From assembly GCF_000023125.1 (NCBI RefSeq), contig NC_013037.1, positions 1,302,001-1,366,000 on the forward strand: 64,000 bases of DNA, in the 5' to 3' direction. The position numbers and the translations under genes were made by a program. The notes under the pieces are model-generated. The model searched no databases and had not been told where the DNA came from. It worked only from the letters and a program-made list of their open reading frames with translations. Of the stretch, positions 35,173-43,398 are shown piece after piece. How positions within the stretch are numbered: the first letter of the stretch is position 1; every line of letters begins with the position of its first letter. This DNA is from Dyadobacter fermentans DSM 18053. Lineage in GTDB: Bacteria > Bacteroidota > Bacteroidia > Cytophagales > Spirosomataceae.

Positions 35173-36291
35173 ATGGAACCTGTGATCCGCTGCAAAATCA
35201 TCCGGCACACGCATGTCTTCCAGCCCGGCAATGTAGTGGAAGTGAGGCGGCGCATTATCGAAAAATCTGAAAATCAACCCGTTTCAGGATATTATATTCC
35301 TGATATCGGCGACGGCACGCCGGGTATCATCCCGCTTGACGCTGCCGAACCGGTGGCCGACAATGCGATTCCGGGCGACTCCTACCACGGCAAATGTGTG
35401 CTCACATCCGTTTCCAACTACTACAAAAATCCCGGTGAAGCGGGAAGCAGCCTGCAAACCGGGACCATCAAACCTGAAAACGTACGGGTTATCCATTATG
35501 CCGACTGCCAGCAACTGGTGTTCCATATGCCCGCCTACGCCTGGGACGCGGGCACATTCCGCCTTACGAACACGTGTTCGGGCGAAGTGCTGGAAGAAAA
35601 ACCCGTGCGCAACCGTCTCAACGGCGGCACCATGATTTTGACCAACACACTACCCTACCGGCCCGGCTTTTACGCCATGGAAGCCGACTGGCCCGACGGC
35701 CGCACCCACCGCATTTCGTTCATCAAGTTTTCAGAAGGTTTTCCCAAAGCACCATTCGAAAATGCGACAGCCGCAATGCTGCGCGCGATCCGTAATGAAG
35801 AAGTGCATCTGTACAGCGAGCCCGATCCCTCCTATTCGTCGCCGCCGTGCCTACTGCCGCTGGTCCAGAACAGCGATCAGCAGCGACTTCGCGATTACCA
35901 GGGCATTGACTCCACAACAACTCCAACGGAGAATGGCGAAAAAGTGTATCCAACCAGCGCGATCAGCGCAACGCATCCGACCGAAGAAAACCTTGCAGTA
36001 CGTCCGGCCAGCGGCATTTTCCCGACATTGGAATACACACAAAGCGGCCGCGGCGGAAGCATTTACTACCACGAGGGGCCGATCCGCATTTCTTTCGGCT
36101 GGGAGTTTGGCGGAGGCAATGCGGTAGCCATTCTTTTTATGCCTGAAACAAAACATTGGGAAGCGCAAACGGGAACGCCGCTGGCGCGCCGGGACGAGAT
36201 CCTGCGGTTTGTGTGCGAACAGGTGATCCGCGACCAGGCACCCGGCTGTCGGTACGAGATCTGCGAAAACAGCATCAGTATTGTCCGGTGA
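35173..36291 (+). CDS. Protein of unknown function, 372 residues
   Basis: I do not recognise this protein. It has no signal peptide or membrane helix. It opens with a short beta domain (VIRCKIIRHTHVFQPGNVVEVRRRI, then SGYYIPDIGDGTPGIIPLDA). A middle region resembles a beta-sandwich (VRVIHYADCQQLVFHMPAYAWDAGTFRLT), and the end is FGWEFGGGNAVAILFMPETKHW followed by a helix (DEILRFVCEQVIRDQAPG) and a strand. Codon use is like that of its neighbours. It precedes a DUF2383 gene by 53 bp on the same strand, so the two may be co-transcribed. Confidence 0.75.
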   Translation: MEPVIRCKIIRHTHVFQPGNVVEVRRRIIEKSENQPVSGYYIPDIGDGTPGIIPLDAAEPVADNAIPGDSYHGKCVLTSVSNYYKNPGEAGSSLQTGTIKPENVRVIHYADCQQLVFHMPAYAWDAGTFRLTNTCSGEVLEEKPVRNRLNGGTMILTNTLPYRPGFYAMEADWPDGRTHRISFIKFSEGFPKAPFENATAAMLRAIRNEEVHLYSEPDPSYSSPPCLLPLVQNSDQQRLRDYQGIDSTTTPTENGEKVYPTSAISATHPTEENLAVRPASGIFPTLEYTQSGRGGSIYYHEGPIRISFGWEFGGGNAVAILFMPETKHWEAQTGTPLARRDEILRFVCEQVIRDQAPGCRYEICENSISIVR

Positions 36292-36344
36292 GGCTTTGGA
36301 ATGGTTATTGATAGGAATGCGCCATCATCAAACGCAAACCAGCA

Positions 36345-36827
36345 ATGGCACAGAATTCAGAAACCATCGAAATCCTGAACGACCTGATCCTGATCAACAA
36401 CGACCGGATAGCAGGCTATGAAAAAGCCGAAGCCGAAACCCAGGAACTTGAAAACGACCTCCGGGCCATGTTCCGTAACCTGGCCGACCAAAGCCGCGCG
36501 CACGTCCTAGACCTGACGTCGCACGTGACGCACCTGGGCGGCGAGCCCGCCACGGGTACCATGCTCTCGGGCAAGCTGTACCGCATTTGGATGGATATCC
36601 GCGCCACATTCACGTCCGACAACCGCCGGGCCGTGCTCGAAAATGCCGAAATGGGCGAAGATGCCGCCAAAAAGGCCTATGACGAAGCCCTGCAATCCGA
36701 AGAGCTCCCGGCCGACGTGCGGCAGCTCATCCTGAGCCAGTACACCTCAATCCAGTCCGCCCACGACACGATCAAGACCGAGCGCGACCGGCAACGGGAC
36801 GTCTCGAAATACCCGCTAACGACCTAG
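36345..36827 (+). CDS. PA2169/DUF2383-family four-helix-bundle protein
   Basis: 160 residues, all helical: EILNDLILINNDRIAGYEKA, then a helix with FRNLADQSRAHVLDLTSHVTHLGGEP, then LYRIWMDIRATFTSDNRRAVLENAEMGED and a last helix rich in Glu/Asp. This is the ferritin-like DUF2383 pattern, which is often linked to stress. It ends just before a strong bidirectional terminator. Confidence 0.88.
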   Translation: MAQNSETIEILNDLILINNDRIAGYEKAEAETQELENDLRAMFRNLADQSRAHVLDLTSHVTHLGGEPATGTMLSGKLYRIWMDIRATFTSDNRRAVLENAEMGEDAAKKAYDEALQSEELPADVRQLILSQYTSIQSAHDTIKTERDRQRDVSKYPLTT

Positions 36828-36829
36828 CA

Positions 36830-36852
36830 AAGCCCCGAACGGGGCTTTTTTA
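36830..36852. terminator. Bidirectional terminator between the DUF2383 gene and higA
   Basis: A 7-bp stem AAGCCCC/GGGGCTT (36830-36836, 36841-36847) with loop GAAC is followed by a run of six T overlapping the stem end. It lies between convergent genes; the minus-direction tail is poorer in T. Confidence 0.85.
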
Positions 36853-37182
36853 TTATGCCGACGCGGCATTCGGTTGCCAGAACACACGGATCTTGCTCAC
36901 ATCTACCGTCTGCCTGGCCTTTGCGAGATCGTAGTTCTCCTGGGCATTCAGCCAAAATTCCGGTGTCGTGTTGGCGAATGCCGTGGCGAGGCGGATTGCC
37001 ATTTCCGGCGTTACGCCCTGTTTCGCATTGAGAATCGCCGATAAGGTCTTTCGGGTTACTCCCAGCCCTTCGGCCACCTCTGCGATCGTCAGTCGCTGAC
37101 CTGTTTCTTCCCTTAGTCCCTCTATCGTTTCCCTGATCAGTTCTCCTGGGTGTGCGGGATCAAAAATTGCCATAGTCGTCAT
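36853..37182 (-). CDS. higA: HigA-type antitoxin (XRE family)
   Basis: 109 residues (or 106 if started at the ATG at 37173). FDPAHPGELIRETIEGL opens the protein and the helix-turn-helix follows at about 30-70 (LTIAEVAEGLGVTRKTLSAILNAKQGVTPEMAIRLATAF). TTPEFWLNAQENYDL is the HigA/VapI signature. It neutralises the upstream toxin and represses the operon. The gap to higB is 3 nt. Confidence 0.93.
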   Translation of the reverse strand: MTTMAIFDPAHPGELIRETIEGLREETGQRLTIAEVAEGLGVTRKTLSAILNAKQGVTPEMAIRLATAFANTTPEFWLNAQENYDLAKARQTVDVSKIRVFWQPNAASA

Positions 37183-37185
37183 ATT

Positions 37186-37464
37186 TTAGTGGTAATCCAC
37201 ATAGTCTACATCAAATGCATTTCCTCCTTCAAACCTGAAAATGATCCGGTAATTGCCGGACACTCTCACGGAATGGTAACCCTTTAAGTCGCCGGTCAAA
37301 GCATGGAAATGGTAACCCGGCTGGTTCATTTCGATGGCATTTGCCGCCGCATCCAGTCGCGTTAAAATAAGCCGGACCCGTGCCAGATGCGCTTGCGGCA
37401 ACTTTGAACGGTCTCCTTTGCGTGCGTATAGTTCCAGCCCTTTATGCCGGTAAGTTACAATCAC
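37186..37464 (-). CDS. higB: HigB-type toxin (RelE/ParE superfamily mRNA interferase)
   Basis: 92 residues starting at GTG (37464). The plasmid-maintenance-killer pattern is clear: FKHKGLE-like start (YRHKGLELYARKGDRSKLP), a helix LARVRLILTRLDAAANAIEM, then GYHFHALTGDLKGYHSVRVSGNYRIIFRFEGGNAFDVDYVDYH. The conserved Arg and His near the end and the ribosome-dependent RNase fold are kept, so the toxin looks intact. Toxin first, antitoxin second, is the standard higBA order. Confidence 0.93.
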   Translation of the reverse strand: MIVTYRHKGLELYARKGDRSKLPQAHLARVRLILTRLDAAANAIEMNQPGYHFHALTGDLKGYHSVRVSGNYRIIFRFEGGNAFDVDYVDYH

Positions 37465-37473
37465 AAACCAGGA

Positions 37474-37499
37474 TGTAACGTGAAACGTGTCAAGTTACA
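37474..37499 (-). promoter_or_regulatory. Candidate higBA operator
   Basis: TGTAAC (37474-37479) and GTTACA (37494-37499) form an inverted repeat with a 14-nt spacer immediately upstream of higB. Further copies of the half-site occur at 37454 and 37531. HigA usually binds such a repeat for autorepression; this site is inferred. Confidence 0.45.
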
Positions 37500-37591
37500 G
37501 AAAATATTTTCAACTTTTTCCCTAAATTCCTGTAACCTTTCCTTCCCCGCGCAGTTACCACATCAAAATCACGAAAACAGAGAGCGACGCA

Positions 37592-38143
37592 TTGAATACC
37601 CTGACCGACAATTCGCTGATGCTCCGGGTGAAATCCGGGGACCTGGATAAGATGGGCTTGCTCTTTGAGCGGTACAACCGGCCGCTGTTCGGATTCTTTT
37701 ACCACATGACGCACAAAAGCGACCTCAGCGAGGACCTCGTGCAAAATGTGTTTTACAGAATGCTAAAATACCGGCATACGTTTACGGGCGACGGTGAATT
37801 CCGGACGTGGATGTACCACCTGGCGAGGAATGTCCTCAACGATTCAGTGAAACAAAACAGGTCGTTCAATTTCTATGATGTGAACGAAGTCGCCGACCGG
37901 CTGGGCGGCGGGATGCCGGCCGACGAAAACCTGGAACGCCAGCAGGATAAGGATTTTTTGCACGAAGCCATGGGCGCACTAAGTCCGGAATACCGGGAAG
38001 TGCTGATTTTGAGCCGGTTTCAGGAAATGAAATACGACGAGATCGCCAAAGTGCTCAACATTAACGAAGGAACCGTGAAAGTGAGGGTTCACCGGGCATT
38101 GGGAGAATTGAAGAAGAGGTTTTTTACAAATGAAAGACGATAA
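37592..38143 (+). CDS. ECF RNA polymerase sigma factor of an envelope-type operon
   Basis: 183 residues from a TTG at 37592 (MNTLTDNSLMLRV); the next ATG at 37619 would remove only the first helix. Region 2 lies at about 10-85 (MGLLFERYNRPLFGFFYHMTH, SEDLVQNVFYRMLKYRHTF, FRTWMYHLARNVLNDSVKQN) and region 4 at about 125-178 (LSPEYREVLILSRFQEMKYDEIAKVLNINEGTVKVRVHRALGELK). The next gene overlaps it by 14 bp and encodes a zinc-finger membrane protein, the likely anti-sigma. The two DUF4097 genes downstream complete an operon of a kind common in Cytophagales. Confidence 0.93.
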   Translation: MNTLTDNSLMLRVKSGDLDKMGLLFERYNRPLFGFFYHMTHKSDLSEDLVQNVFYRMLKYRHTFTGDGEFRTWMYHLARNVLNDSVKQNRSFNFYDVNEVADRLGGGMPADENLERQQDKDFLHEAMGALSPEYREVLILSRFQEMKYDEIAKVLNINEGTVKVRVHRALGELKKRFFTNERR

Positions 38144-38984
38144 GCACATGAGCTGCGAACATACCAAAGGCAAACTGACCGAATGGCTCAACAATAACCT
38201 GGAACGGAACGCGCAAATGGAGATCAACCGGCACCTGGCCGAATGCCTGAGCTGCCAGGAGGAATTTGCCGCCGATAAGCAGATCTGGGACGGCATGGGG
38301 AAAATCAGGATACCCGAACCCCGGGGAGCCATGCGGGCGAATTTCTACACCATGCTCGACGAGTTCAAGGAAACGGAGAAAGCGGCGGCGCGGTTTTCGT
38401 TCCAAAGCATGATGGAAAGCATCCGCGATAGCATACCGGCCCAATGGACGGTACCGCAATGGACATTACAAGTCGGGTTCAGCCTCCTGCTCGTGGGCCT
38501 GGGATGGGTGATCGGCAGCCGCACAAACCGCAGCACGCCGAATGTGGCCGCCTACCAGCAGCAGATCGAAGCGCTGGCCGCCCAGGTGCAGGACATGAAA
38601 AGCTCGATGATGCTGTCGCTGCTAGAAAACCCTTCGGCCACCGAGCGCCTCCGGGCCGTGGGTTATACAAGTGAGATCGCGCAGGCAGACGATCGTGTCC
38701 TGGAAGCGCTTTTTACCACCTTAAACAACGACCCTAACGTAAATGTCCGGCTCGTAACGCTCGAAGCGCTCACGCAATACGCGGGCGAAGCGTCCGTGCG
38801 TGAAGGGCTGGTGAAGTCCCTTGCATTGCAGGACTCTCCGATGGTACAGGTGGCAATGGCCGACGTGATGGTGAAGTTGCAGGAAAAGCGGTCGGTGAAA
38901 GCATTGAAATCCCTGTTAAAAAAAGAAGACCTGAACGACCTCGTGAAAGTGAAGATCGAACAGACCATTAAGGACCTTTCATAA
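38130..38984 (+). CDS. Putative zinc-finger anti-sigma factor with HEAT-repeat periplasmic tail
   Basis: 284 residues. The N-terminus carries the zf-HC2 set (MSCEHTKGKLTEWLNNNLERN, then NRHLAECLSCQEE), typical of anti-sigma factors. One membrane helix is at about 110-128 (WTLQVGFSLLLVGLGWVIGS). A coiled coil (YQQQIEALAAQVQDMKSSMMLSLLEN) is followed by HEAT-like repeats (LFTTLNNDPNVNVRLVTLEALTQYAG, MVQVAMADVMVKLQE). The HEAT part would lie outside the cytoplasm and could sense a protein. It starts inside the sigma gene, so translation is coupled. Confidence 0.88.
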   Translation: MKDDKHMSCEHTKGKLTEWLNNNLERNAQMEINRHLAECLSCQEEFAADKQIWDGMGKIRIPEPRGAMRANFYTMLDEFKETEKAAARFSFQSMMESIRDSIPAQWTVPQWTLQVGFSLLLVGLGWVIGSRTNRSTPNVAAYQQQIEALAAQVQDMKSSMMLSLLENPSATERLRAVGYTSEIAQADDRVLEALFTTLNNDPNVNVRLVTLEALTQYAGEASVREGLVKSLALQDSPMVQVAMADVMVKLQEKRSVKALKSLLKKEDLNDLVKVKIEQTIKDLS

Positions 38985-39004
38985 ACCTAAATCAACTATT
39001 AGCC

Positions 39005-39871
39005 ATGAAGTATTTTTCAATCCCCCTGCTGGCGGGAACAGTGCTCTGCTGTGCCCAGGCCGCGGCGCAAAAGCTGGAACACAAGGAGCGCGTCAGCAAG
39101 GAATTTACCATCAGCGCGGGCCAGGCTGCTAAAAATGTGCTGGCGATTTACAACATCAACGGGTCCATTAAAGTGGAGGGCTACAATGGCGACAAGGTCA
39201 TGCTCGAAATCGACAAGAAGATCAGTGCCAAAACGCAGGCCGTGCTGGACGAGGGTAAGGCGGAGTTAAAACTGGAAATCGAGCAGCGCGCCGACAGTAT
39301 TATCGCCTACATTGCCAACCCGTTCGATTCGCGCCCCAACCGCGGCCGCCGCAACTGGGACGGACCCAATATCCAATACGATTTCGAGCTCGATTTCACA
39401 GTTAAGGTTCCCTACTCGCTCAATCTGCACGTTTCGACGGTCAATGGCGGGGATATCAATGTGAACGACGTAACCGGTTCGCTGGGCGTCCGCAATGTGA
39501 ACGGCGCGATAAAAGTCGCCAATGCCAAAGGAACGGCCAGTATGCACACGATCAACGGCAATGTGGAGGTGAACTTCGTGACAGTGCCGCCCGGCGAATC
39601 GGATTTCAAAACGCTGAACGGCGATGTGAAGGTAAGCTATCCAGCCGCGCTGGCCGTGGATTGTCAGTTCAAAACCTTCAACGGGGATTTCTTCACGGAT
39701 TTTCCCAATGTGGAAAGACTTCCGGTACGCGTGGTGAAGAATGCGGAAAACCGCGAAAACAAAACGGTTTACAAGCTCAGCACCGAAACCTTCATCCGCA
39801 TCGGCAGCGGCGGCCCTACGTATAAATTCGAGACATTCAATGGCAATATTTATCTTAAAAAACAATCATAG
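39005..39871 (+). CDS. Secreted DUF4097-family beta-helix-like protein, first of a pair
   Basis: 288 residues with a signal peptide (MKYFSIPLLAGTVLCCAQAAAQ). The mature protein has the DUF4097 repeats of short strands: LAIYNINGSIKVEGYNGDKV, VSTVNGGDINVNDVTGSLGVRNVNGAIKV, HTINGNVEVNFV, KTLNGDVKVSYP and ETFNGNIYLKK. The regular VNG/LNG turns fit a right-handed beta-solenoid. It probably acts in the periplasm or at the envelope; no enzyme motif is seen. It is in an operon with the sigma and anti-sigma genes (20-bp gap) and a similar gene 4 bp downstream. Confidence 0.88.
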   Translation: MKYFSIPLLAGTVLCCAQAAAQKLEHKERVSKEFTISAGQAAKNVLAIYNINGSIKVEGYNGDKVMLEIDKKISAKTQAVLDEGKAELKLEIEQRADSIIAYIANPFDSRPNRGRRNWDGPNIQYDFELDFTVKVPYSLNLHVSTVNGGDINVNDVTGSLGVRNVNGAIKVANAKGTASMHTINGNVEVNFVTVPPGESDFKTLNGDVKVSYPAALAVDCQFKTFNGDFFTDFPNVERLPVRVVKNAENRENKTVYKLSTETFIRIGSGGPTYKFETFNGNIYLKKQS

Positions 39872-39875
39872 CAAA

Positions 39876-40706
39876 ATGAAAACCCCGCGCATTATCGCCC
39901 TCGCAACACTCGCAGTGCTCAGTACCTTATCGGCACCCGTGTTCGCACAGGGAGATTTGAAAGAACAACTCACCATTCCCCTCACCGACCCCGCCAAGCC
40001 CGGCACACTGAAAGTCCACCTCATCAGCGGTTCCATCCGCGTGACGGGTTACAGCGGCAACCAGGTAGTGATCGAGGCATCGACGAAGCAGCCGGACAAG
40101 CCTGAAAAGCCCAGGGAGAATACCGAAGGCATGAAACGGATTTCGAAAAACGGCTCGCTCGATATTTCGGCCACGGAGGAAAAAAATGTAGTGAATGTAA
40201 GTTCGAGACTGATCAATGCCCGCATGGACCTGAACATCAAAGTACCGATGAAATTCTCGCTGAGTGTCGGCACGGTCAACCAGGGTGATGTGCTGATCGA
40301 AAACGTGGATGGTGAAATGGAAATCACGAATGTGAACGGCGACATCCGGCTGGTCAACATTTCGGGATCGGCCGTCGCCAATACCGTGAACGGCGTGCTG
40401 AAAGCGAACTTCAAAACGGTGGACGCCAAATCGCCGATGGCGTTTTCGACGCTGAACGGCAATGTGGATGTGACGCTGCCGGCCACCGCCAAATTCGACG
40501 TCAAAATCAAATCCGACCAGGGCGAGATTTACAGCGATTTCGATGTGGACGTCGATAAGTCCGCGCCGCAGGCCACGCGTAGCGCCAAGGACGGCATGTA
40601 CAAGGTGACCATCGACGACTGGGTGAAAGGCAAAGTAAACGGCGGCGGCAGCGAGATCATGATGAAGAATATGAACGGAAATATTTACGTGAGGAAAGCC
40701 AAATAA
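39876..40706 (+). CDS. Secreted DUF4097-family protein, second of a pair
   Basis: 276 residues from the ATG at 39876, the first giving a signal peptide (MKTPRIIALATLAVLSTLSAPVFAQ). It shares the strand-turn pattern of its neighbour: KVHLISGSIRVTGYSGNQVVIE, VGTVNQGDVLIENVDGEMEITNVNGDIRLVNISG, AFSTLNGNVDVTLP and MKNMNGNIYVRKAK. The two probably arose by duplication (both end NGNIY). Its start lies 4 bp after the preceding stop, so they are likely made together. Confidence 0.88.
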   Translation: MKTPRIIALATLAVLSTLSAPVFAQGDLKEQLTIPLTDPAKPGTLKVHLISGSIRVTGYSGNQVVIEASTKQPDKPEKPRENTEGMKRISKNGSLDISATEEKNVVNVSSRLINARMDLNIKVPMKFSLSVGTVNQGDVLIENVDGEMEITNVNGDIRLVNISGSAVANTVNGVLKANFKTVDAKSPMAFSTLNGNVDVTLPATAKFDVKIKSDQGEIYSDFDVDVDKSAPQATRSAKDGMYKVTIDDWVKGKVNGGGSEIMMKNMNGNIYVRKAK

Positions 40707-40725
40707 CGCACCCCGAACATGCCCC

Positions 40726-40764
40726 AACGCCTCTGGCAGATCGTCTGTCAGAGGCGTTTTCTTT
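40726..40764 (+). terminator. Terminator after the DUF4097 operon
   Basis: A perfect 10-bp stem (AACGCCTCTG at 40726-40735 and CAGAGGCGTT at 40749-40758) with a 13-nt loop, then TTCTTT. Confidence 0.85.
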
Positions 40765-40798
40765 GGCCTGTACGAAACCTTTCCCGGGAGCGCGCCGG

Positions 40799-41233
40799 CT
40801 ATTCAATTGTCGCGCCCAGTTCCAGGAGCATTTTCTGGAGGTCGTCCAGCTTTTTGGTCTTCACGGCCGCCATAATCTGATCGGTCGTAGCCTCGGCAGT
40901 TGCGATCGCTTCGAGGTAAATTTTCTTCCCGGCATTCGCCAGCTTCACGTACGACACGCGCGCATCGCGGCTGTTCGCCTCCCTTTTTACATACCCGAGT
41001 TTCTCCAACGGCGACAGCATCCGGGTGATTCCCGAGGCCGTCAAACCCACTTTTTCGGCCACATCCGTACGCCGCAATTTCTCGTCCTGCGCATTCGCCA
41101 GGTGGTGCAAAATCATGAATTCGTTGAGGCTGATCCCGTGACTTCCCAGTTTGGCATCGAAGCGTTTGGCGGTCAGTGTTTGGATCATGGTAAGGTTTAA
41201 AAACAGTTTAAGTCCCTGAGAAATAGTTGACAT
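40799..41233 (-). CDS. MarR-family transcriptional regulator
   Basis: 144 residues. The winged helix (about 30-100) is clear: SLNEFMILHHLANAQDEKLRRTDVAEKVGLTASGITRMLSPLEKLGYVKREANSRDARVSYVKL, with the conserved DxR wing (RDAR). Dimer helices lie at both ends. No target gene is adjacent on the same strand, so it probably controls itself and distant genes. Confidence 0.93.
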   Translation of the reverse strand: MSTISQGLKLFLNLTMIQTLTAKRFDAKLGSHGISLNEFMILHHLANAQDEKLRRTDVAEKVGLTASGITRMLSPLEKLGYVKREANSRDARVSYVKLANAGKKIYLEAIATAEATTDQIMAAVKTKKLDDLQKMLLELGATIE

Positions 41234-41259
41234 AAAATTGAAATGTATTTGATTATTAG

Positions 41260-41282
41260 TTGATATATATTTGAGTTATCAA
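41260..41282 (-). promoter_or_regulatory. Candidate MarR operator upstream of its own gene
   Basis: TTGATA (41260-41265) and TATCAA (41277-41282) form an inverted repeat with an 11-nt spacer, 27 bp upstream of the marR-like ATG. The spacing suits a MarR dimer. The region around it is AT-rich and should hold the promoter. Confidence 0.45.
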
Positions 41283-41349
41283 GTATTATGCAAATATAAA
41301 ACTATTCTAACAAATTGAAAAGCAGCATTATGCTTTACTGCTCAGCACC

Positions 41350-43203
41350 CTACCCTGAATGCGAGCGGAGCAATTGCCGGTAACTGTTCAGTACGGAAGA
41401 TTTGGAAATGAAACCCACGAACTCGCCGTCGCCTTTCACCACCGGCAAATTCCAGGCGCCGGTTTCATCGAATTTTTTGATGACGGTTAAGACATTTTCG
41501 AACTCCTGCACGACCGCCGGGGCCGGCTTAACGAGGTGGGAAATTGTGAGCATCGTATAGCCGTCCGCCGTGAAGAGCAGCGGCCGCACGTCGTCCATCG
41601 AAATGGTGCCGACGAATTTGTTGCCTTCTCCCAAAACCGAGATCACGTTGCGCTTGCCGGCGCGGATAAGACCGGCCAGTTCCTCACGCGAAGCATCCAC
41701 ATGCACCACCTGAATATCCTTGTCGATGAGGTCGGAAATGTGGAGCAGCGAGAGCAAATTCCGGTCGTGCTCGCGGGTGAAAATCTTGCCTTGCCGGGCG
41801 AGTTTTTCGAGGTCGGGCGAGACGGACGAAAACCATTTGGCCATCGAAAATGAGATGACCGAAACGATCATCAGCGGAATAAACAGGTCGTAGCCATACG
41901 TCGATTCGGCGATGAGGAAAATGGCGGTGAGCGGCGCATACAGCACCCCGCTCATCACCCCTGCCATACCCACGATCACGAGATTACTTTCGGGCACATG
42001 CTCTATCCCCAGCTGCGTACACACGAGCGCGAATGCATAGCCGACAAGCCCGCCGGCGAACAGCGAGGGCGCGAAGTTTCCGCCGTTGCCGCCGCTGAAA
42101 ATTGTGATGGAAGCCGAGAATGCTTTGAGCAAACAAATGACCGCGACGAACACGATCACCACCCACTCGTGGTACCCGATAAAACGGAAAAAACTGTTGG
42201 CGATCACCTCCTGGATCTGGCCGTTCGTAATGGCCTTGATCGTGTCGTAGCCCTCGCCGAAAAGCGGCGGGTACAGCACGCAAAGCACGGACAGCACCGC
42301 CCCGCCGATCGCAGCTTTTTGAATGCGCCCCATTTTGAGGTTATGAAACCATTGATCGACATACTTGCCGATCAGCACGTAATAACGCCCGTAGAGGCCG
42401 CACAGAATGCCGAGAAGCAGGTAGAACGGGATGTTGTGGTAATCAAACGGCGCGCGGCTGCTGAACTGGAATAATACCGACTCTTTGAGCAGTACTTTGG
42501 ACGTGAGACTGCCGCAAACCGCCGCCACCACAAGCGGGAAGAAATCGAAGAAAACGACGCCGGTCAGCAGGATTTCAAATGCGAACATCATCCCCGCAAT
42601 GGGTGCATTGAAGGCCGATGCAATACCCGCCGTAGCGCCCGCGGCGAGCAGCAGCGTCCGCTCGCGGTAATCCAGCTTGTAAGTCTGCGCGAAATTGGAC
42701 CCGATGGCCGCGCCCGTCACGGCAATGGGACTTTCCAGCCCCGCCGATCCGCCCAGCCCCACGGTGATCGCGCTCTGCACAATTTGCGAATACATTTTAA
42801 CGGAAGACACAATGCTCGAATTCTGTGCGATTTCATACAGCACGGCCGCAATGCCTTTGCGGTCCTGCCCTTTGAAGAAGAACTGGACGACCACGGTGGT
42901 CAGCACAATGCCCAAAAAGGGGAACAATATGTAGAAAAACACTTGCCGCTCGAAATGAACGCGGTAAGTGATCACGTGGTGAATGTAATGCACGAGCGAT
43001 TTCAGCACCACACCGGCCAGGCCGCAGGTAATGCCCACCAGGATACCGGAAAGGATCAGGAACTGGTTCCGGCTCAGGATACTTTTCAGCCAGAACAGGA
43101 CGATTTCGTAGCTTTTAGCTTTTTGGAGGCTATAACGGGTAAAGTTTCGTCTGAACTTCAGGAAACTGTAAAACTTCTTAATGCTGCTTCTATTCACGAT
43201 CAA
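41350..43203 (-). CDS. ClC-family chloride channel/transporter with C-terminal CBS pair
   Basis: About 617 residues; the start is a TTG at 43203 or a GTG two codons on, with no early ATG. The ClC core (about 50-450) has GSAGLESPI, the counterpart of GxEGP with the gating glutamate, and GGNGGNFAPSLFAGG, which matches the GxFxP loop. Selectivity motif GSGIP is not clear. The C-terminus has two CBS domains (about 485-610: ISDLIDKDIQVVHVDASREELAGLI, then GEFVGFISKSSVL), which likely bind an adenine nucleotide. It is an inner-membrane protein for chloride or fluoride balance; whether it is a channel or H+ antiporter is not evident. The gene stands alone. Confidence 0.92.
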   Translation of the reverse strand: MIVNRSSIKKFYSFLKFRRNFTRYSLQKAKSYEIVLFWLKSILSRNQFLILSGILVGITCGLAGVVLKSLVHYIHHVITYRVHFERQVFFYILFPFLGIVLTTVVVQFFFKGQDRKGIAAVLYEIAQNSSIVSSVKMYSQIVQSAITVGLGGSAGLESPIAVTGAAIGSNFAQTYKLDYRERTLLLAAGATAGIASAFNAPIAGMMFAFEILLTGVVFFDFFPLVVAAVCGSLTSKVLLKESVLFQFSSRAPFDYHNIPFYLLLGILCGLYGRYYVLIGKYVDQWFHNLKMGRIQKAAIGGAVLSVLCVLYPPLFGEGYDTIKAITNGQIQEVIANSFFRFIGYHEWVVIVFVAVICLLKAFSASITIFSGGNGGNFAPSLFAGGLVGYAFALVCTQLGIEHVPESNLVIVGMAGVMSGVLYAPLTAIFLIAESTYGYDLFIPLMIVSVISFSMAKWFSSVSPDLEKLARQGKIFTREHDRNLLSLLHISDLIDKDIQVVHVDASREELAGLIRAGKRNVISVLGEGNKFVGTISMDDVRPLLFTADGYTMLTISHLVKPAPAVVQEFENVLTVIKKFDETGAWNLPVVKGDGEFVGFISKSSVLNSYRQLLRSHSG

Positions 43204-43344
43204 TCCCTTTACAAGGCGGGTAACGGCTTGTACTAAAACCTAAAAATAGCGTTCCTGCCCCGCCGGCAAGCATTAAATGGATGTTTGATTATTTGTTAAA
43301 TTATTTAACATTGTTAAAACTTCCATTTGGGTGTTAATCTGGCA

Positions 43345-43376
43345 CAAAAAAGCCCGCTGTCGGATAGCAGCGGGCT
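43345..43376 (-). terminator. Terminator for the glycine-rich lipoprotein gene
   Basis: The stem AGCCCGCTG/CAGCGGGCT (43351-43359, 43368-43376) with an 8-nt loop is followed, on the minus strand, by TTTTTTGTG. It lies 23 bp after the lipoprotein stop codon. Confidence 0.9.
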
Positions 43377-43398
43377 CGAATTGATTGAAAAATATGGG

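Noticed and set aside
37441..37600. Attachment site or insertion border near higBA
   Set aside because: The short GTTACA half-sites are better explained as operator elements; no flanking direct repeat or integrase was seen.
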